Below are positions 26,917 to 36,786 of a stretch of DNA of 64,000 bases, one piece after another. Under the pieces are notes generated by a model. It worked only from the letters and a program-made list of their open reading frames with translations. It searched no databases and was not told where the DNA came from. How positions within the stretch are numbered: position 1 is the stretch's first letter; each line of letters begins with the position of its first letter. Source of the stretch: Promethearchaeota archaeon (lineage in GTDB: Archaea; Asgardarchaeota; Lokiarchaeia; Sigyniarchaeales; SOKP01); contig JAHLWP010000021.1 of assembly GCA_019057865.1 (NCBI GenBank), positions 1 to 64,000 on the forward strand, written 5' to 3'. A program made the position numbers and the translations under genes.

Positions 26917-28299
26917 TCAATCTTTTTTCTTAGTTTTAACGATTTTATTTGAAATGATAATTGTACTCACTACAGCTACTAAAGTTATTATTGTAACTGA
27001 GAATCCATCTATTTTAAATCCCTCTTCTTCAAAATTTAAATTGGCATTACCCTGGAAACTTCCCTCGACTGCAGCGATTCCCCCATCAAATAACATTATA
27101 TCTGGAGTACCATTACCATTAATATCTGGAACAATGTACATCTCTTCAGCACCATGGAAATGCGTTCCACTTATCGAAATTAATTGAGAACCATTATTTC
27201 CTGAAAAAACTTCATGGGGGTAGAAATCCCCAAAAATTCCATAATCATCATATCCATCAGCATTCACATCACCACAATATATTACTCCATGCATATAATT
27301 TAAAAGGTTTTGAGCAGTATGATTGCGGATTAATGTTCCATCCATTCCTGAACAAACGCCGACTTTATCACCTGTAGTGTATAAACCACCAAAATCTCCA
27401 AATCCATCATTATTTATATCACCCACATAATGCAATGAATGCATATCTAATATATTCGACCAGATAATAGTGTTATCAGATGCATTTATTAAAGTAACCC
27501 CCGCTCCTGTATTAGTTATAATTGCATCTGAGCCAAAACCGGCACCGTCTGGAATGACATCGAGCCCCCATCCAACTCCAGATCTATTCCATATTTCTAT
27601 GCCATTATGTGTTAATACTTGTAAAAAGCCCGAAATTATCAAAATATGTTGTGTTGAATTTATGTTTATAGATCGTATCCCGTTAGACACTTGTAAAAGT
27701 TCATATTCCCAAATCACCGATGCATTTATACTTTCAATACACTGAACAATAGCTCTTGGAGTGTAATCTATACCTGTAATGACATAGTCATTAACACCAT
27801 TACTATTTACATCGTGGTCTAAACCGAATCCACAATCAATAATAGGCCAATAAAAACCATATCTTCTATTTTCTTCATCGGGACTATCTAATGCAACCCC
27901 GTTCTCCCCATTAAGTAGATAATGATTATTCCAAACAGCTTCAAATATTAACTGTTCTGTAATACCATCCCCATTTGCATCAATTCCAGAATCACAGCCC
28001 CAGAGAACTTCATGATGTAACCCCCATTGATTCCAGATCTCTTTTGGACCACCATGTGCAGGATTCACGTCAAGAGCTTTTGTATAAATAGCGCCACATA
28101 TACCTATTTCTCGCCATCCATCACCATTAATATCATCCATAACCCACGCTCCCCACGTTCTTCCCTCTGTTTCCTTATATGCAAATAAGACACCTGTACT
28201 CGTAGCTGCTATACAAATTGGTGTATAACTTAGTAAAAGAGAATTAGGTATAAATAATGAAAGGAGAATTATTAGAGATAGTTTTGCTTTTAAGTTCAT
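26917..28299 (-). CDS. secreted/membrane-anchored FG-GAP (integrin-like) repeat protein
   Basis: A 460-residue exported protein: an N-terminal signal peptide (about 1-31), a beta-propeller-like body with repeated calcium-loop motifs (DINGDGWRE, DVNSNGVND, DINNDGFGD, DVNADGYDD, DINGNGTPD) as in FG-GAP/VCBS repeats of integrin alpha, and a C-terminal membrane helix (about 432-453) followed by a Lys-rich cytosolic tail. It probably forms a Ca-binding propeller outside the cell, for adhesion or surface structure. Decayed fragments lie on both sides on the other strand. Confidence 0.8.
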   Translation of the reverse strand: MNLKAKLSLIILLSLFIPNSLLLSYTPICIAATSTGVLFAYKETEGRTWGAWVMDDINGDGWREIGICGAIYTKALDVNPAHGGPKEIWNQWGLHHEVLWGCDSGIDANGDGITEQLIFEAVWNNHYLLNGENGVALDSPDEENRRYGFYWPIIDCGFGLDHDVNSNGVNDYVITGIDYTPRAIVQCIESINASVIWEYELLQVSNGIRSININSTQHILIISGFLQVLTHNGIEIWNRSGVGWGLDVIPDGAGFGSDAIITNTGAGVTLINASDNTIIWSNILDMHSLHYVGDINNDGFGDFGGLYTTGDKVGVCSGMDGTLIRNHTAQNLLNYMHGVIYCGDVNADGYDDYGIFGDFYPHEVFSGNNGSQLISISGTHFHGAEEMYIVPDINGNGTPDIMLFDGGIAAVEGSFQGNANLNFEEEGFKIDGFSVTIITLVAVVSTIIISNKIVKTKKKD

Positions 28300-28498
28300 A
28301 TTTATTAATATTTCATTTTCAAATATTTAAGCATTTTGCTCTATATTTGCTAACCATCTTCAATTTAAGACAGAATAGTCGATTTTTTTTAACAAATACC
28401 TTGAAATGATTTAGATGTTATTGTAAGTATTAGACTATTGATGGAGAAATAAAAAAAGCCCCTGCAATTTATTTCCGTTTAATTTCAAAAGGTAATAA

Positions 28499-28690
28499 AT
28501 TTGTGAGTATAAGACCAGAGATAAGTATAAAGCAGACCTATATGAGTTAACTGCTAAGAAAAATGAATTTAGAGTAGAACGGGAGACTCTAAATAAAAAC
28601 CTTCTTTTAAGAATTTTTGGAGATATTCAGGAGGAAGTAGATCAGTTCGTCACTTGTTTAGAAAATAACTTTCTTATAGATGATTATTGA
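28499..28690 (+). pseudogene. decayed coiled-coil coding fragment
   Basis: Sixty-three open codons with no ATG, GTG or TTG start in frame, preceded by two in-frame stops. The translation is strongly protein-like and helical (YELTAKKNEFRVERE, then a helix around FGDIQEEVDQFV). It is probably a fragment of a former coiled-coil gene. The 450-base space between the FG-GAP gene and dnaK otherwise holds nothing I recognise. Confidence 0.35.
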
Positions 28691-28753
28691 TAATTTTAGC
28701 AAAAAAAAGTGTTTTGAATTTAATTAAACTTTCTTCTCTTTAACCAGAATATT

Positions 28754-30790
28754 TTAATCTTCTGATTCCTCATCCCATTCAACGTCTACTACACGCTTTT
28801 TCTCTTTTTCATCTTTTTTCTTCTCTGCTTCAGTTTTGTATGTGGCACCACCCGCACCTGTCTCTCCCGTTCCATCAGGGGGTGCTTCACCCATACCACC
28901 TGGAGGAACACCTCCCATACCGCTTGCAGCACGTTGAGCTTGCTCGGCTGCTTGTTGATAAACTTGATCTTGAGCTTGTGAAGCGTAAATTCTTTCGGAA
29001 AAACTATACATAGATTTTTGCAGATTTTCTACTCCGAGTTTTATTCTTTGAACGTCATCAGTCTTAATATCTTCTTCTAGGGAATTCATTGCCGCTTCGA
29101 TTTCTTTCTTTTCATTTTCCTGGATCTTATCTTTATTATCTTCCATTAATTTCCTTGTTTGGTAGATCATAGAATCAGCATTATTTTTAACTTCGACTAA
29201 TTCTCTTACTTTTTTATCTTCTTCTTCAAATTCTTCTGCAATTCTAACCTTTTCCTGAATTTCTTCAGGAGATAAACCTCTAGCTCCAGTAACAGTAATT
29301 CCTGTTTCTTTGCCAGTTCCTAAATCTTTTGCAGTTACGTGGACTATTCCATCAGCATCGATTGAAAATTTAACTTCAATTTGTGGAATACCGCGGGGTG
29401 CAGGTGGAATTCCTGTTAAATGGAACATACCTAAAGAGATATTATCTTTTGCCATAGCTCTTTCTCCTTGAAGAACATTTATGGTGACCGCTGGCTGATT
29501 ATCAGCTGCTGTACTAAATACTTGGCTCTTCTCGGTTGGAATGGTAGTATTTCTTTCAATTAATTTTGTAAAAACACCTCCAAGGGTTTCAACTCCCAAC
29601 GAGAGTGGAGTAACATCTAGTAAAAGTAAGTCTTCAACGTCTCCCGCAATAATCCCTCCTTGGATTGAAGCACCAATCGCAACGCATTCCATTGGATCTA
29701 CTGAATGTTCTGTTTCTTTACCTCCAAAAAATTTCTTGAATCTTTGTTGTACGGATGGCATTCTCGTAGGCCCCCCAACTAAGATAACCTTATCGATGTT
29801 AGTAACTGATAATTTAGCATCAGAAACTGCTCTTTGCATAATAGGATCTAATCTCCTAAGAGTAGGCTCAATTAATGCTTCCAATTTTGCTCGTGTAAGT
29901 TCCATTGTTAAATGAACAGGATTTCCCCCCTTTTGGGAGATATACGGGAGGTTAATTGATGATGAAAGTGTAGTTGATAATTCAATTTTCGCCTTTTCAG
30001 CAGCATCTTTAATTCTTATCCATGCTTTGCTATCGCCCTTTAAATCAATCCCTTCCTTCTTTTTAAACTCCTCAATGACCCAGTCGATAATAGCATTATC
30101 CATATCGGTTCCCCCTAATTGGGTATCCCCTGCCGTTGACATAACTTCTACAACTCCCTCTCCATATTCAATAATTGTTATATCGAAAGTACCGCCCCCA
30201 AGGTCGAGAACGCATATTTTCAATAGCTTACCTTTAGCATCTTTATCTAGGCCGTAAGCCAGGCAGGCAGCGGTTGGCTCATTAATCATTCGCACAACCT
30301 CAAGACCTGCGATTTCACCGGCATCTTTAGTGGCTGTTCGTTGAGCATCATTGAAATAAGCGGGAACTGTGATAACTGCTTTTTTTACTTCTTCTCCAAG
30401 GTATGCAGAAGCATCAGTCTTAATTTTTTTAAGTATCATCGCGCTTATTTCCTCTGGCGAAAATTCTTGCCATTTCTCTCCAACTTTCAATTTTGCCTTA
30501 TAAGATGTGCCCATTTTCCGTTTAATTGCTGTGACTGTCCCATCTGGGTTAGAAACAGCCTGTCTTCTCGCTGGTTCACCAACTATTTTTCTACCGCTCT
30601 CATCAAAAGCAACATATGAAGGAAATGCTTTACCACCTAAGGTTCTTCCTTCTGCTGCAGGGATGATTTCTGGTTTGCCTGTGCCTGTTAAAATAGCACA
30701 AGCACTATTTGAAGTTCCGAGATCTATTCCTATAATTTTTTCCTTTCTAGTAGACTTTTCCTCCTTTTCTCCTTTCTTCTCATCACTCAT
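28754..30790 (-). CDS. dnaK: chaperone DnaK (HSP70)
   Basis: Bacterial-type HSP70 of 678 residues. The ATPase domain has GIDLGTSNS, the VPAYFND and LDLGGGTFD motifs and VGGPTRMP; the linker region [11 protein letters not shown] leads to the substrate-binding domain and lid. The C-terminus has a Gly/Pro/Met-rich stretch and then an acidic, Lys-rich tail ending in Asp/Glu, in place of the usual bacterial tail. It refolds proteins with DnaJ and GrpE. The promoter must lie in the 197-base region shared with the divergent grpE. Confidence 0.97.
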   Translation of the reverse strand: MSDEKKGEKEEKSTRKEKIIGIDLGTSNSACAILTGTGKPEIIPAAEGRTLGGKAFPSYVAFDESGRKIVGEPARRQAVSNPDGTVTAIKRKMGTSYKAKLKVGEKWQEFSPEEISAMILKKIKTDASAYLGEEVKKAVITVPAYFNDAQRTATKDAGEIAGLEVVRMINEPTAACLAYGLDKDAKGKLLKICVLDLGGGTFDITIIEYGEGVVEVMSTAGDTQLGGTDMDNAIIDWVIEEFKKKEGIDLKGDSKAWIRIKDAAEKAKIELSTTLSSSINLPYISQKGGNPVHLTMELTRAKLEALIEPTLRRLDPIMQRAVSDAKLSVTNIDKVILVGGPTRMPSVQQRFKKFFGGKETEHSVDPMECVAIGASIQGGIIAGDVEDLLLLDVTPLSLGVETLGGVFTKLIERNTTIPTEKSQVFSTAADNQPAVTINVLQGERAMAKDNISLGMFHLTGIPPAPRGIPQIEVKFSIDADGIVHVTAKDLGTGKETGITVTGARGLSPEEIQEKVRIAEEFEEEDKKVRELVEVKNNADSMIYQTRKLMEDNKDKIQENEKKEIEAAMNSLEEDIKTDDVQRIKLGVENLQKSMYSFSERIYASQAQDQVYQQAAEQAQRAASGMGGVPPGGMGEAPPDGTGETGAGGATYKTEAEKKKDEKEKKRVVDVEWDEESED

Positions 30791-30987
30791 AGTTAAAATA
30801 TCACTTTTTATAGATATTTAATAATTCAATCTTCAAAGATTTTTTAGACTTTAATAATTTAATCTTTATAAAATTGTAAATTGTTCCTATTAAGTAAATA
30901 TATCATAAAAAATAAAATTGATTGTCAATTTTAAATCATAAAATAGTAAGTCATATAACATTCTAACGAATTATTAAGGGAACTGAT
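30791..30987. promoter_or_regulatory. shared dnaK/grpE divergent promoter region
   Basis: About 200 AT-rich bases between divergent dnaK and grpE. It must hold promoters for both; TATA-like runs such as TTTATAAAATT (30863-30873) and TTTTAAATCATAAAA (30930-30944) are visible. I could not identify a heat-shock operator (no CIRCE-type inverted repeat seen). Confidence 0.4.
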
Positions 30988-31839
30988 ATGGCAGAAGAAA
31001 ATAACGATGAAATAAAAGAAGAAGTTAAGCAAGAGGCTTCAGCAGATGAAAATATAACACCTAATGAAAAAATAGCCGATCAAACCAGTTCTGAAGGAGG
31101 ATCAAAAAGCGAAGAGGTCAAAAGACTAGAAGAAAAAGAACATTATGAATTAGAATACTTCTCGAAAGAAGTTCTCGTTAAAAAAAATGAAGATCTTGAG
31201 AAAGAATTAGGCAAACTTAAAGAAAGTGTCGAGAAATTACAAAAAGAAAACTCAGATTCGAAGAATAAGTTTATGAAATTACAAGCAGATTTCGAAAATG
31301 CTCAAAAGCGGTGGGATAAAAACCGCCAAAACTTACGAATTGAATATTCGGCTTCAGTTTTAAAAAATTTTTTACCCTTATATGATTCCTTCAAAAAGGC
31401 TATTGATAGTGATAAAGCAAATGAAACGGAGAAAAACATACTTACCGGGTTTTACAATCAATTTATAAACATTTTTAAGTCATATGGAGCTGAACCAATA
31501 GAAGTTAAAATTAATGATCCCTTTGATTATAGTATACATGAAGCGTTAAGTACGATTGAAAAAGAGGATCTTCCTGAAAATAGTATAGTAGAAATAATCC
31601 AAGACGGTTTCAAATATGGTAAAGAAGTTATAAGATACACAAAAGTTATAACTTCTCGAAAACCAAAACCTCCTGAACCAGAACCTGAACCTGAAGAAGA
31701 GAAAGTTGAAGAAGGAAAAGAAGAGATTATTGAAACCCAAGAAATCTCAACTGATAAAGAGGAAGTTAGGGAAGAAAAACTCAAGAAAAAGAAGTCTAAA
31801 AAAAAAAAGTCAAAAAAGAAAGACGTACAAGAAATATAA
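30988..31839 (+). CDS. grpE: nucleotide exchange factor GrpE
   Basis: GrpE homologue of 283 residues, long for the family. An acidic disordered N-terminus (1-45), a long coiled coil (about 55-110, including FMKLQADFENAQKRW), the four-helix dimer region and the C-terminal beta-wing (INDPFDYSIHEALS) are present. Unusually, it extends by about 60 residues into a Glu/Pro-rich and then Lys-rich tail (repeated KKKKSKK). It releases ADP from DnaK. It is transcribed divergently from dnaK, starting at ATG 30988 after an AAGGGAA ribosome site. Confidence 0.93.
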   Translation: MAEENNDEIKEEVKQEASADENITPNEKIADQTSSEGGSKSEEVKRLEEKEHYELEYFSKEVLVKKNEDLEKELGKLKESVEKLQKENSDSKNKFMKLQADFENAQKRWDKNRQNLRIEYSASVLKNFLPLYDSFKKAIDSDKANETEKNILTGFYNQFINIFKSYGAEPIEVKINDPFDYSIHEALSTIEKEDLPENSIVEIIQDGFKYGKEVIRYTKVITSRKPKPPEPEPEPEEEKVEEGKEEIIETQEISTDKEEVREEKLKKKKSKKKKSKKKDVQEI

Positions 31840-31953
31840 AAGATTAATAGTCTTGATAATCTACATAATATAAATATTGGATCTTTAATTATAAAGATTC
31901 TTTAAATCAATCAATCATTTAAAATAATTAAAAAATTGAGCTGAGATTGAAAA

Positions 31954-32208
31954 ATGAGTGAGGAGCCACAGCTGCCCCCAATACCTAGCATTACTGATGA
32001 CTGGGACCGTAAGAAATCATTTTTTGAGAGAAAAAATAGTGTCCTTAAATGTGGAGCATGTCAGGCTGATTATACGCGAGCTTTTAAACCAGGGGATTTT
32101 GTATTTAAAGAGTTAACAGACGAAGAGTGCGAGAAATGTCAAAGAAGAAGATTAACTATTATTGAAATTTATTCTGAATGGATAAATCCAAAAAAAGAAA
32201 AAAAATAA
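31954..32208 (+). CDS. small zinc-ribbon hypothetical protein
   Basis: An 84-residue protein with a Pro-rich N-terminus and two CxxC pairs (CGAC and CEKC) about 30 residues apart, forming a likely zinc ribbon. ATG 31954 follows a GCTGAGATTG leader. It is 115 bases after grpE, perhaps in the same transcript. No family recognised. Confidence 0.55.
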   Translation: MSEEPQLPPIPSITDDWDRKKSFFERKNSVLKCGACQADYTRAFKPGDFVFKELTDEECEKCQRRRLTIIEIYSEWINPKKEKK

Positions 32209-32274
32209 TAATTTACCTTACCACAATCCTTTTTTTAAAAAATTTTATTGAAATTATTCAAATCATGATGCTGA

Positions 32275-32805
32275 ATGTTAATCGGGAATAAACTTAATTT
32301 AAGGATTATGGAAAAAAAGGATATGCCCATCGTGAAGGAATGGGTGAATGATATTGATTTTATTGGTGATTTTGAACCAATAACTCAAGAAACCATAACT
32401 GATTTGGAAAAACAATATGAGAGTCTTACTGAAGGTCAGTGGTTTTTTATTGAAAAAAAAGATGGTACGAAGATTGGTTATGTAGCACATTTTATCTCAG
32501 GTTTAAAGCAAACAGCAATAGGTTATGCTTTACTACCTAATGAAAGAAGTAAAAGTTATGGTACAGAAGCAATCCAAATGATTGTAGATTATTTATTCTT
32601 ATCGAAAAGTATAATTCGCATTCAAGCTGAAATTCATCCAAATAATATTGGATCTCAGAGAGTCTTAGAAAAAGCTGGTTTTGATAAGGAAGGTATTCTT
32701 CGGAAATGTTTTTTTAGTAGAGGAGAGTGGAGAGACACTGCAATATTTAGTGTTTTACGAGAAGAATGGAAAGAACCAAAAATCTTAACAAAAGCTAATA
32801 TCTAG
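32275..32805 (+). CDS. GNAT N-acetyltransferase, RimJ/RimL type
   Basis: A 176-residue GNAT enzyme. Acetyl-CoA loop: LLPNERSKSYGTEAIQ; the closing segment NIGSQRVLEKAGFDKEG and the late FFSRGEWRDTAIFSVLREEW are typical of the RimJ/RimL/MshD-like group acting on protein N-termini, antibiotics or polyamines. ATG 32275 begins it. It converges on the deacetylase gene with a 2-base gap. Confidence 0.88.
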   Translation: MLIGNKLNLRIMEKKDMPIVKEWVNDIDFIGDFEPITQETITDLEKQYESLTEGQWFFIEKKDGTKIGYVAHFISGLKQTAIGYALLPNERSKSYGTEAIQMIVDYLFLSKSIIRIQAEIHPNNIGSQRVLEKAGFDKEGILRKCFFSRGEWRDTAIFSVLREEWKEPKILTKANI

Positions 32806-32807
32806 AA

Positions 32808-33704
32808 TTATCGAATTAAGTCGCGAAGTTCTCTATAACCAATTACTTTTAAGTCGAGTTCTTCAACACATTCCTTTATTGTCTTATCTGTAAAGACTTC
32901 ATAATCTTGATTTCGCCAATTTGCTGAATTTGGAGTTATAGCTCTCAATTCAGAACTCATTTTTGCTGGATGAAATAAAAAGTGCGTTAACCCAAGTTCT
33001 ATTTCCCTAATAAGCTTACAATAATAGTCTATTTTATCAGGTTGTTCCCCGCCTGTATCAATAATGATGTGATCTATAAGAGGAAAACCCCAAGATTCAA
33101 TAATTGAAAGGGTTTTTTCAAAAATTTTTATGTAATCTTTTAATCCTCTAGCAATCATTATTTCTCTATTTACTTTTGGAAATAATCCAGGGATCTGAAA
33201 CTCTTTAGCTAAATTTATATAGGATCTAATAAATTTAGGATTTACTATAGTTCCCATATGTGGATCAACGTGAGTTACATCTATTCCATTGTCTAAGGCC
33301 ATTTGGATTTGAGAACGCAATTCAATTTCGGCTGCGTCAGGAGTTACATTAGCAATTGCTTCTTCCGATGTACGCCAAAGAGAATTTTCTGAATCCAATA
33401 ATCCTGTTTTGGGATCAGTACTGCTTAATGCTCGCCACCTATAGAGTTCATATTCACAGGTGAGAGTTAAATGAACACCCAAATCATATTTTGGGTTATT
33501 CTTATAAATTGATGCCACTTCTAAAAACCAAGGAGCCGTCGTAATTATGGCTCCACAGCTGGCAATCCCAAAATCTAAACATTCGAACGATGCGACATTT
33601 GAAGCATGCGAGAACCCCATATCATCAATATGAAAAATAACTACTTTATCGGTGGCTTCATATCCCAATTTTTCAATAATTGATTGATTTTTCATTATAT
33701 ACAA
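32808..33704 (-). CDS. ChbG/YdjC-family carbohydrate deacetylase
   Basis: A 298-residue TIM-barrel-like metal-dependent deacetylase. Metal-site motifs: HIDDMGFS near the N-terminus, LGVHLTL, and HVDPHMGT (the family usually has a third His at the last position; here it is Gly). Members remove acetyl from N-acetylglucosamine-containing sugars. ATG 33704 or 33695 could start it. It lies downstream of the mutase operon on the same strand with a 40-base gap. Confidence 0.82.
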   Translation of the reverse strand: MYIMKNQSIIEKLGYEATDKVVIFHIDDMGFSHASNVASFECLDFGIASCGAIITTAPWFLEVASIYKNNPKYDLGVHLTLTCEYELYRWRALSSTDPKTGLLDSENSLWRTSEEAIANVTPDAAEIELRSQIQMALDNGIDVTHVDPHMGTIVNPKFIRSYINLAKEFQIPGLFPKVNREIMIARGLKDYIKIFEKTLSIIESWGFPLIDHIIIDTGGEQPDKIDYYCKLIREIELGLTHFLFHPAKMSSELRAITPNSANWRNQDYEVFTDKTIKECVEELDLKVIGYRELRDLIR

Positions 33705-33744
33705 CTTGTTCTTTTCATAAAAATAGATATCAATAATTTATTTA

Positions 33745-34737
33745 TTACTCTAAACCTAAAAATTCAATAATTTTATTTGCCATAGAATATGGATCTAAGG
33801 ACTTTTTCATTGCTTTTTCTAAATAAGGTTCAATTTTGTCACTATTATTTACAAGATCTTCAATTTTCTTTGTAAGCTTATGTTTTAGAATTTGTAGGGT
33901 TTCGGATTTTATCCTGTTTAACTGATAATTTTCAAGATATCCTGTACTTTCTAAGAAATTTTTATGAATATCGATGATTTTAAGTAATTCTTCAAAATTT
34001 TCCCCCGTTTTAGAGTTCACCTTAATTACTTGAGGCGTCCATCGTTTCATTTTCACAAGATTTTTGCTAATTTCTTGTGATTCATATACAAAATTCTTAT
34101 TTAATTCTAACATTTGCATAATATCAGCTACTTTCCTGTCTGCTCCCGCTAAATCCATTTTATTAACCACAAAAATATCAACAATTTCCATTATACCTGC
34201 TTTAATGGCTTGAATATCGTCGCCTAATCCTGGTACTAACAAAACTACAACTGTTTGAGCAGATTTGAAGATATCAACTTCAGATTGTCCTACACCAACA
34301 GTTTCTACTATAATAGTATCACATCCATATGCATCTAAAATTTTGATGGCATCTTCAGTTGCTCTAGCAAGTCCACCCAATTGTGATCTATTTGCCATAC
34401 TCCTAATGAAAACATTTTCAAGGGTAAAATTTTGTTTCATTCTTATTCTATCTCCAAGTAGAGCTCCACCAGTAAGAGGTGAAGAAGGATCCACACAGAT
34501 TATCCCGACCTTTTTACCCTTATCAACAAAAATTTTAGTTATTATAGAAATAAAAGTAGATTTACCACTGCCCGGTGCCCCAGTCACCCCTAAAATGTAA
34601 GCATTTCCAGTTTTATTGTAGATATCATTTACAATTTTTTCTGCTGCATCAATGTCATTTTCCACGATAGTAATTAAACGGGCAGCAGCACGAGTGTTTC
34701 CTTCAAATAACTGATCAATTAAATTAGAGTAATCCAT
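33745..34737 (-). CDS. MeaB/ArgK-type GTPase chaperone of B12 mutase
   Basis: G3E-family GTPase of 330 residues that guards and reloads adenosylcobalamin-dependent acyl-CoA mutases. Walker A GAPGSGKST, the switch region with DPSSPLTGGALLGDRIRM and the ETVGVGQSEVDI segment, and the guanine-specificity NKMD are all present. It is last of three co-directional genes; its ATG overlaps the stop of the B12-subunit gene by one base (TAATG), indicating coupled translation. Confidence 0.94.
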   Translation of the reverse strand: MDYSNLIDQLFEGNTRAAARLITIVENDIDAAEKIVNDIYNKTGNAYILGVTGAPGSGKSTFISIITKIFVDKGKKVGIICVDPSSPLTGGALLGDRIRMKQNFTLENVFIRSMANRSQLGGLARATEDAIKILDAYGCDTIIVETVGVGQSEVDIFKSAQTVVVLLVPGLGDDIQAIKAGIMEIVDIFVVNKMDLAGADRKVADIMQMLELNKNFVYESQEISKNLVKMKRWTPQVIKVNSKTGENFEELLKIIDIHKNFLESTGYLENYQLNRIKSETLQILKHKLTKKIEDLVNNSDKIEPYLEKAMKKSLDPYSMANKIIEFLGLE

Positions 34738-35138
34738 TATCTTTTCAAATTATTTTTGACAAATTCAACGATTGTTTTTAATTCAGTACCAGGACCGTGA
34801 AATCCTTTCAATCCATGTTTCTCTAAAAATGGTTTATCTTCATCAGGTATAATTCCACCTACTGCAATTAAAACATCATTAATACCGTTTTCTTTTAGTT
34901 TTTCCATAATTATTGGACATAAAACATTATGAGCACCACTTAACATTGATAGCATCACGGCGTCAGGATCTTCTTGAATGACGGTGTTTACAATATCATC
35001 AGGGGTTTGGTGAATACCAGTATAAATAACTTCCATACCTGCATCCCTTAAGGCTCTAGCGAGGACTTTTGCTCCTCGATCATGTCCATTTAAGCCTGGT
35101 TTGCAAACTAAAACTTTAATTTTTCTTTTTTCTACCAT
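34737..35138 (-). CDS. acyl-CoA mutase small, B12-binding subunit
   Basis: A 133-residue cobalamin-binding flavodoxin-like domain. The base-off/His-on signature GHDRGAKV holds the Co-ligating His, followed by GMEVIYTG, the Ser/Leu turn (LSMLSGAH) and GGIIPDED of the lower-ligand pocket. It pairs with the large subunit encoded directly upstream. Size matches both archaeal split MCM small subunits and IcmB (about 136). Confidence 0.94.
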   Translation of the reverse strand: MVEKRKIKVLVCKPGLNGHDRGAKVLARALRDAGMEVIYTGIHQTPDDIVNTVIQEDPDAVMLSMLSGAHNVLCPIIMEKLKENGINDVLIAVGGIIPDEDKPFLEKHGLKGFHGPGTELKTIVEFVKNNLKR

Positions 35139-35151
35139 AGTTTATACCCTA

Positions 35152-36786
35152 TTAAAAAACAGAATCTTCATGATAAGTACCAAATACATCCTTTAATGCT
35201 GAAATAATTTCTCCAATTGAAGCATATTCTCTAACAGCATCAATTATATAAGGCATTAAATTTTCAGAACCTTTGGCCATCTCTTTTAATCTATTTAGAT
35301 ATTCTTCAATTTTCTCGTTATTTCTTTCAGCTTTAATTTTAAGAAGCTTTTCGATTTGTTCTTCAGCTACCTTCTCATCAATCTTTAATAATGGTGTAGT
35401 ACAAGGTTCTCTCAATTGGAGATCATTCACTCCAACAATAATTCTCTCTTGATTTTCAATTTCTTGTTGATATTTGTAGGAAGCATTCGCAATTTCTTTC
35501 TGGAAAAAATTAGCTTTAATAGCAGGTATTACTCCTCCCAGTTCATCAATCCTTTCGAAATATTCTTCAGCTTCTTCTTCCATTTTATTCGTAAGCCATT
35601 CTACATAATAAGAACCTGCTAACGGATCTACAGTATCAGCAACTCCAGACTCATTAGCAATTATCTGTTGTGTTCTTAAGCCAATTTTTGCTGCTTTTTC
35701 TGTTGGAAGACAAAGTGCTTCATCAAAGGAATTTGTATGTAAAGATTGCGTTCCGCCTAATACTGCTGCTAATGCTTGTAAGGTTACTCTTACAATATTA
35801 TTTTCAGGTTCTTGAGCGGTTAATGAAACTCCTGCAGTTTGAGTATGAAAACGTAATCGCATTGATTCAAGTTCTTTTGCACCATATTTATTTTTCATTC
35901 TTTTCGCCCAAATTCTTCTTGCAGCTCTATATTTACAGACTTCTTCAAAAAAGTTATTATGAGAATTAAAAAAGAATGATAACCTTGGAGCAAAATCATC
36001 AATATCTAAACCTCTTTCTTTTGCAGCTTCAACATAACCAAATCCATCTGCTAACGTAAAGGCTAATTCTTGAACTGCTGTTGACCCTGCTTCTCTAATA
36101 TGATACCCTGATATGGATATAGTGTACCATTGAGGTACAAATTTCGTACAATACTCAATAGTATCAATAATTAATCGCATTGAAGGTTCAGGAGGAAAAA
36201 TCCAAGATTTTTGTGCGATGTATTCTTTTAATATATCATTTTGTATGGTACCACGTAGCTGATCCGGAGTATGTCCTTGCTTTTCAGCAGTTACAATATA
36301 CATCGCTAATAAAATAGAAGCTGGTGCGTTAATAGTCATCGAGGTGGATATCTTAGATAAATCTATTCCATCAAATAAGGTTTCCATGTCTTTTAATGTA
36401 TCTATACTAACTCCTTCTTTTCCGACTTCACCTAAAGCATTTTCATCAACAGCTTCAATGCCATATATTGTATGCAAACTGAATGCGACACTCAAACCAG
36501 TTTGACCATGCTCTAACAAGAATTTATATCTTTGATTAGTCTGATCTGCTGTTCCAAATCCTGCGAATTGTCTCATCGTCCAAAATCGCCCTCGATACAT
36601 ATTTGGATAAGCACCACGAGTAAAAGGAAATTTTCCCGAATCTCCTAAATCCATAACATAATTGAAATCCTTTATATCATCTGGTGTATATAATCGCTTA
36701 ATTTCAATGCCAGATAGATTTTTGAATTTTTCTTTTCTTTCTTTTTTAGTTGGTCTTAGAGTTTTTTGTTCATCAATTTCTGTCAT
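35152..36786 (-). CDS. acyl-CoA mutase large subunit, isobutyryl-CoA-mutase-like active site
   Basis: TIM-barrel subunit (544 residues) of a B12-dependent carbon-skeleton mutase, commonly annotated as methylmalonyl-CoA mutase. Catalytic features Gln182 (TIQND) and Tyr228-His229 (SGYHI) are kept. However, the two residues that define methylmalonyl-CoA specificity are changed: the Tyr of RQYAG is Phe74 (RQFAGF), and the Arg that binds the free carboxylate is Gln192 (IAQKSW). Phe plus Gln is the pair known in isobutyryl-CoA mutase. The loop SLHTIYGIEAV (103-113) also departs from the usual DLPTQMGYDSD. First gene of the operon with the B12 subunit and MeaB GTPase. Confidence 0.9.
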   Translation of the reverse strand: MTEIDEQKTLRPTKKERKEKFKNLSGIEIKRLYTPDDIKDFNYVMDLGDSGKFPFTRGAYPNMYRGRFWTMRQFAGFGTADQTNQRYKFLLEHGQTGLSVAFSLHTIYGIEAVDENALGEVGKEGVSIDTLKDMETLFDGIDLSKISTSMTINAPASILLAMYIVTAEKQGHTPDQLRGTIQNDILKEYIAQKSWIFPPEPSMRLIIDTIEYCTKFVPQWYTISISGYHIREAGSTAVQELAFTLADGFGYVEAAKERGLDIDDFAPRLSFFFNSHNNFFEEVCKYRAARRIWAKRMKNKYGAKELESMRLRFHTQTAGVSLTAQEPENNIVRVTLQALAAVLGGTQSLHTNSFDEALCLPTEKAAKIGLRTQQIIANESGVADTVDPLAGSYYVEWLTNKMEEEAEEYFERIDELGGVIPAIKANFFQKEIANASYKYQQEIENQERIIVGVNDLQLREPCTTPLLKIDEKVAEEQIEKLLKIKAERNNEKIEEYLNRLKEMAKGSENLMPYIIDAVREYASIGEIISALKDVFGTYHEDSVF

